Below the pieces are notes generated by a model. The model searched no databases. It had not been told where the DNA came from and saw only the letters and a list, made by a program, of their open reading frames with translations. From NCBI GenBank assembly GCA_021157925.1, contig JAGGVR010000050.1:1-53218 (forward strand): a stretch of 53,218 nucleotides of DNA. The letters are read 5' to 3'. How positions within the stretch are numbered: the stretch's first letter is position 1; every line of letters begins with the position of its first letter. A program made the position numbers and the translations under genes. Origin of the DNA: Staphylothermus sp. GTDB taxonomy: Archaea; Thermoproteota; Thermoprotei_A; Sulfolobales; Desulfurococcaceae. Of this stretch, positions 49,440 to 53,218 are shown one piece after another.

Positions 49440-50897
49440 ATGAGAGCATTGCTAATAGGCATTGATTTGGGCACAAGTAGTGTCAAAACAGAGATCTACG
49501 ATGAAAATGGAAACCTATTAAGACAAGGGCATGTAGCAATAAATAAACAAGACCATGTGTTATGGATCAAAGCAATATCCTCTGCTATCCCAAGAGATTA
49601 TCTTGCAAATCTACATTATAACAAATTAGTATCTATAGATAGCACTTCTGGAACAATACTATTAGTAGACAAATATGGGAACCCTCTGTATCCGCCAATA
49701 ATGTATTACGAAAAAGCACCAGAATATTATGAAAGAATAAAAGAACTTGACTCAGTAAAAGAGCTTAAGAAGAAGGGTATTAACGTATCCGCTACATCAC
49801 CCATAGTCAAAATATTGAAAATTAAGAATGAATTACCACAAATATATGAAAAGACACGCTGGATTCTCCCACCTACAACTTGGCTTCTATATAAACTAGT
49901 TATACCTGAAGGACATGAATGGAAGGACATAGCCATTGATTATACTAACGCATTAAAGTTTGGAGCAGACATCACGTTACCAGAACCAGAATGGTTTAAA
50001 CCATTATTCGAAGAAACAGGAATATCACTCGAAAAATTACCCAGAATTACTAAATGTGGAGAATACATAGGTGAAGCAAATAGCGAATTTGCCAGAAAAC
50101 TAGGCTTATATAAGTCCAAAGTATACCAAGGAATGACAGATGGTAACGCCGCAGCACTAGCCAGTGGCGCTCTCGAACCAGGCGAATTAACTATATACAG
50201 TGGAAGCACCACTGTCCCCAAATATGTAGCTACAGAAATGAAGTTGCATCCAGCGTTCTACTATCATAAACACCCTATAAAGGGATATTTAGCAAGTGCT
50301 GCAACAGGATTGACAGGAGGAATGCTATCTTGGTTCTCGGAAAAAATCTTTAATGCAAAAGTTGACGAGGCTCTCGAAAAGGCTAAAATAGTGGAACCGG
50401 GCACTGAGTTCCTCTTCTTTCCTCCAGGTGATAGGAGCCCATTCTATAATCCCAAAATGGGCGCAGTATTAGCCAATATCAGACCAATTAATAAAGACAG
50501 AGACACAATAATAGGTTTAGTCACTCGCTCAATAGTTTTAGGAATTATCTTAGTGGAATATAGTTTCATTAAATTACTTGAGAATTTATTTGACAATACA
50601 ATCAAAGAAGTAAACCTTAGCGGGGGAGGAAGCAAAGACAAGTACTGGAATACTATTCGTGCATCAGTATATGGGAAGCCTGTGAACGTCTATGGCGAAC
50701 ACATTGCTGTTGGCACATTAATACCAGCAATCCTTGAATCACAATTATACGAAGACATTAAAACTGTGAGGAAAAAATTCCTGCATATGATAGATAGAGT
50801 TAAACCCGATCCAAGACTTACAAGATCCTACAAAGCCATAGCTGAAACATATTTCAATAAATGGAAAATTCTTAACAAAATTTACGAAGATCTGTGA
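49440..50897 (+). CDS. FGGY family carbohydrate kinase
   Basis: LLIGIDLGTSSVKTEIYDENGNLL; LTIYSGSTTVPKYV; VNLSGGGSKDKYWNTIRASVYGKPV. Confidence 0.88.
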   Translation: MRALLIGIDLGTSSVKTEIYDENGNLLRQGHVAINKQDHVLWIKAISSAIPRDYLANLHYNKLVSIDSTSGTILLVDKYGNPLYPPIMYYEKAPEYYERIKELDSVKELKKKGINVSATSPIVKILKIKNELPQIYEKTRWILPPTTWLLYKLVIPEGHEWKDIAIDYTNALKFGADITLPEPEWFKPLFEETGISLEKLPRITKCGEYIGEANSEFARKLGLYKSKVYQGMTDGNAAALASGALEPGELTIYSGSTTVPKYVATEMKLHPAFYYHKHPIKGYLASAATGLTGGMLSWFSEKIFNAKVDEALEKAKIVEPGTEFLFFPPGDRSPFYNPKMGAVLANIRPINKDRDTIIGLVTRSIVLGIILVEYSFIKLLENLFDNTIKEVNLSGGGSKDKYWNTIRASVYGKPVNVYGEHIAVGTLIPAILESQLYEDIKTVRKKFLHMIDRVKPDPRLTRSYKAIAETYFNKWKILNKIYEDL

Positions 50898-51179
50898 TCT
50901 CTACTTTTAAAATGCGTAAGTTCATTGTTTTAAAACAGAGAACAAAAATATGATTATTCATAGATAAACAATATCTTTTACAAATAAGAACCATACTACG
51001 ATATACAAAAAGTTCTAGTTAATTGTGTCAACGATTCTTCTTGTATAGATATTGATATTAATTTGAATACCTAATATCAAGGTAATCTTTTTTCTAAGAA
51101 CTGTTCAACTAGTATCCTTTACCGTATCACTCTTAACGCTATCAATCATGAATAATCACTCCATCTCGTTCATCGTTGA

Positions 51180-51554
51180 ACCATTTTAGGAAGGAGACAG
51201 CTACTTTATCTCGTATTTTTCAGCTAAATCTACTAGTTCCCATATACGTTTTGTATTTTCTACTTCAGCTGATAGAACTGTTTAATAACTTCAACTACAT
51301 TTTTCCAATCAGTCTCTGGTTTAGGAATATCATATTAATTCTATTTTACCATGTCTAACAATAATGTATTAATAAATCTTTATAGCATGCCCCAGTTTTT
51401 CTCTCGACTGCATTTTAAAGAAGTACTCGAAACTATCCAGACCTTTCTCGTCAAAATATACAGCCATAGCTAGGTATAAATAAGCATTCCTTAATTCTTG
51501 ATCCAGCACTTTATTCGAACTTCTTAGAACTTCTTCCTTTAACATATCTATCAC
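51180..51554 (-). pseudogene. Ferritin-like protein, decayed remnant 2
   Basis: MIDMLKEEVLRSSNKVLDQELRNAYLYLAMAVYFDEKGLDSFEYFFKMQSREKLGHAIKIY, then stops/frameshifts over YDIPKPETDWKNVVEVIKQFYQ-like remnants homologous to 20862-21141. Confidence 0.78.
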
Positions 51555-52421
51555 TCATAGACATGTATTACTATTAGCATTAATAACTAGTTATCGCAAT
51601 ATTTAAGGATAAAACACTAGAATATTAAGGATACAAGTGGCTTAATTATTCTATATTTATATTATCCTACTTCTATGCTCACAACTAAGCTAAGCAATAC
51701 AAATACGCACCCAAAGGTATGGAACATAGTCATAAAATGGTTTATCAGAAGCGGAAAAGGTACAACATCGTAAATCGTATTGGATTACCATCTTGATACC
51801 TGCTTGTATCAAATATATTTTCTTCGCAGAAAAGAGTCATACCGGCCATTGTTATTGAAGGAGTTATACTACCTATTCACATTGCAGGCACCTAGCGCAT
51901 ACCTAAAGCCATCAGCTAAGTAGTGGAGGTTATCCTCAACTTCACAAATAGCTTAATGCACTAAGGATTTCTCACTATACTCTTCATTCATTACGTACAT
52001 CTCTAATAGATGGAATTCGAGTAAATACCAAAAGTATTATAAAGTTATTGAGGTAGGACAACCTTGAATCCTGTCTAGAAATACTTTATAGTATTGTATC
52101 TAAAATATTGAGAAAAGAAAAAAGCCAGTCTAATGGGTACTGCTGGCGAGAAAACATGAAAACCCCCACAGTACCTGATGCGAAAACAATTCTTGAAATA
52201 CTTTATCACCTGTGACAAGGCAGACTATATACATATTATAATGAAGCAGCTTATATAGATGAAAATGCAGTTAAAGAATTGATCTATGATCAGGTCGTGA
52301 AGCGTTGAAGTATGAAGTATAGGGATCTATTATTATAAGTTACTAATAAGTACATTTAATTATTCTACGTATCTATTTACGAACAGTTTTATTACTCTAA
52401 AGGATACAGTATTATATCTGT

Positions 52422-53218
52422 GTGAATAGGTGCACTTCTATGGACGACCCATACATATGGATGGAGAACCTAAAAGATCTCAGGGTTTTAGAGTTTATAC
52501 GGAGACACAATGAAAGATTCAAAAACCTTGTGAAGAGGATTAGCGAGGAATACATCAAGAAGATCAAGAAATACTACAACGTTCCCACAGTAATGGATAT
52601 TGCTCCATCTGATAAGGGAATATACTTCATTATTTGTGAAGGAATGAGCTACAAGATTAAATTATTGACTCCAAATAATGAGGTGTATGAAATAATTTCT
52701 TCTGACGAACTAGGTGAAAATGTCCTAATAAGAAGTGTTACTAGTAGAGAGGATGGTAAACGTATAGCTTTCTTCTACACATTTGCTGGTAGTGATGAAG
52801 GCTATGTTAGGATAATCAATCCATTTACTCATGAAACTATAGATGAACTTAAAGGCTCAGTCTGGAATATTACTTGGGTTAAAGGAGATAAGTAATACTA
52901 TTCTAGATTCTATAGGAAAGGAAAGACACCGGATGGTATAGAAGCCCCTGCTGAGAGAATATTGTTAAGAAACCCCGCTACTGGTGAGGAAGTCATTGTT
53001 TTCGGAAAAGAATATGGAACAAACTACCATATAGACCTGTATAAGCCATGGAGGGGAGACAAAGTATTTATTATTGTTGAATATGGTTGGCATAAGACCA
53101 AGATCTATTCTGGTCCTTTAAAGAATCCTGAAGAGTGGCGATTATTATTTGATGGCGGAGACCATAGAGTCAAACCTATAGGGTTCTATGGAAAAGATGC
53201 GTATTTAATATATTATGA
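52422..53218 (+). pseudogene. Prolyl oligopeptidase family N-terminal region with in-frame TAA; runs off window
   Basis: DDPYIWMENLKDLRVLEFIRRHNERFK; TAA at 52893, then same-frame YYSRFYRKGKTPDGIEAPAERILLRNPATGEEVIVFGKEYG to window end. Confidence 0.72.

Overview
AT-rich archaeal window. Gene content, GGTG-type ribosome-binding sites and frequent TTG/GTG starts suggest a hyperthermophilic crenarchaeon, probably a Desulfurococcales/Staphylothermus-like organism (inference; I could not search). There are four zones. (1) About 0.2-8.6 kb is a toxin-antitoxin (TA) island punctuated by six same-orientation repeats. Each repeat carries a ~45-nt tRNA 3' half on the minus strand, from a CCG anticodon loop to an encoded CCA (tRNA-Arg(CCG)-like). 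Five of the six have the ~45-nt half and four or five carry a shared ~90-bp tail (A, B, C, D, F). Each interval is a 1-2 kb cassette holding VapBC, UPF0175/DUF3368, MNT-HEPN, or DUF5678 plus retropepsin genes. This looks like an attachment-site-delimited, integron-like cassette array and is my main candidate for an undescribed system. (2) About 9.6-20.7 kb is a galactan-utilisation locus: MalK-type ATPase, GH53 endo-galactanase with a glucodextranase-C-like domain, solute-binding protein, two permeases and a GH35 beta-galactosidase. (3) About 20.8-33.2 kb is mixed metabolism with many decayed genes (ferritin, M24 peptidase, metallophosphoesterase, DUF1028). (4) About 33.3-50.9 kb is sugar and organic-acid uptake and catabolism: RbsABC-like ABC transporter, FGGY and PfkB kinases, transaldolase-like protein, TctABC, HpaI-type aldolase, FucI-like isomerase and RhaB-like kinase. 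A second ferritin pseudogene and an interrupted prolyl oligopeptidase follow. All family calls are from reading protein motifs, not from database searches.
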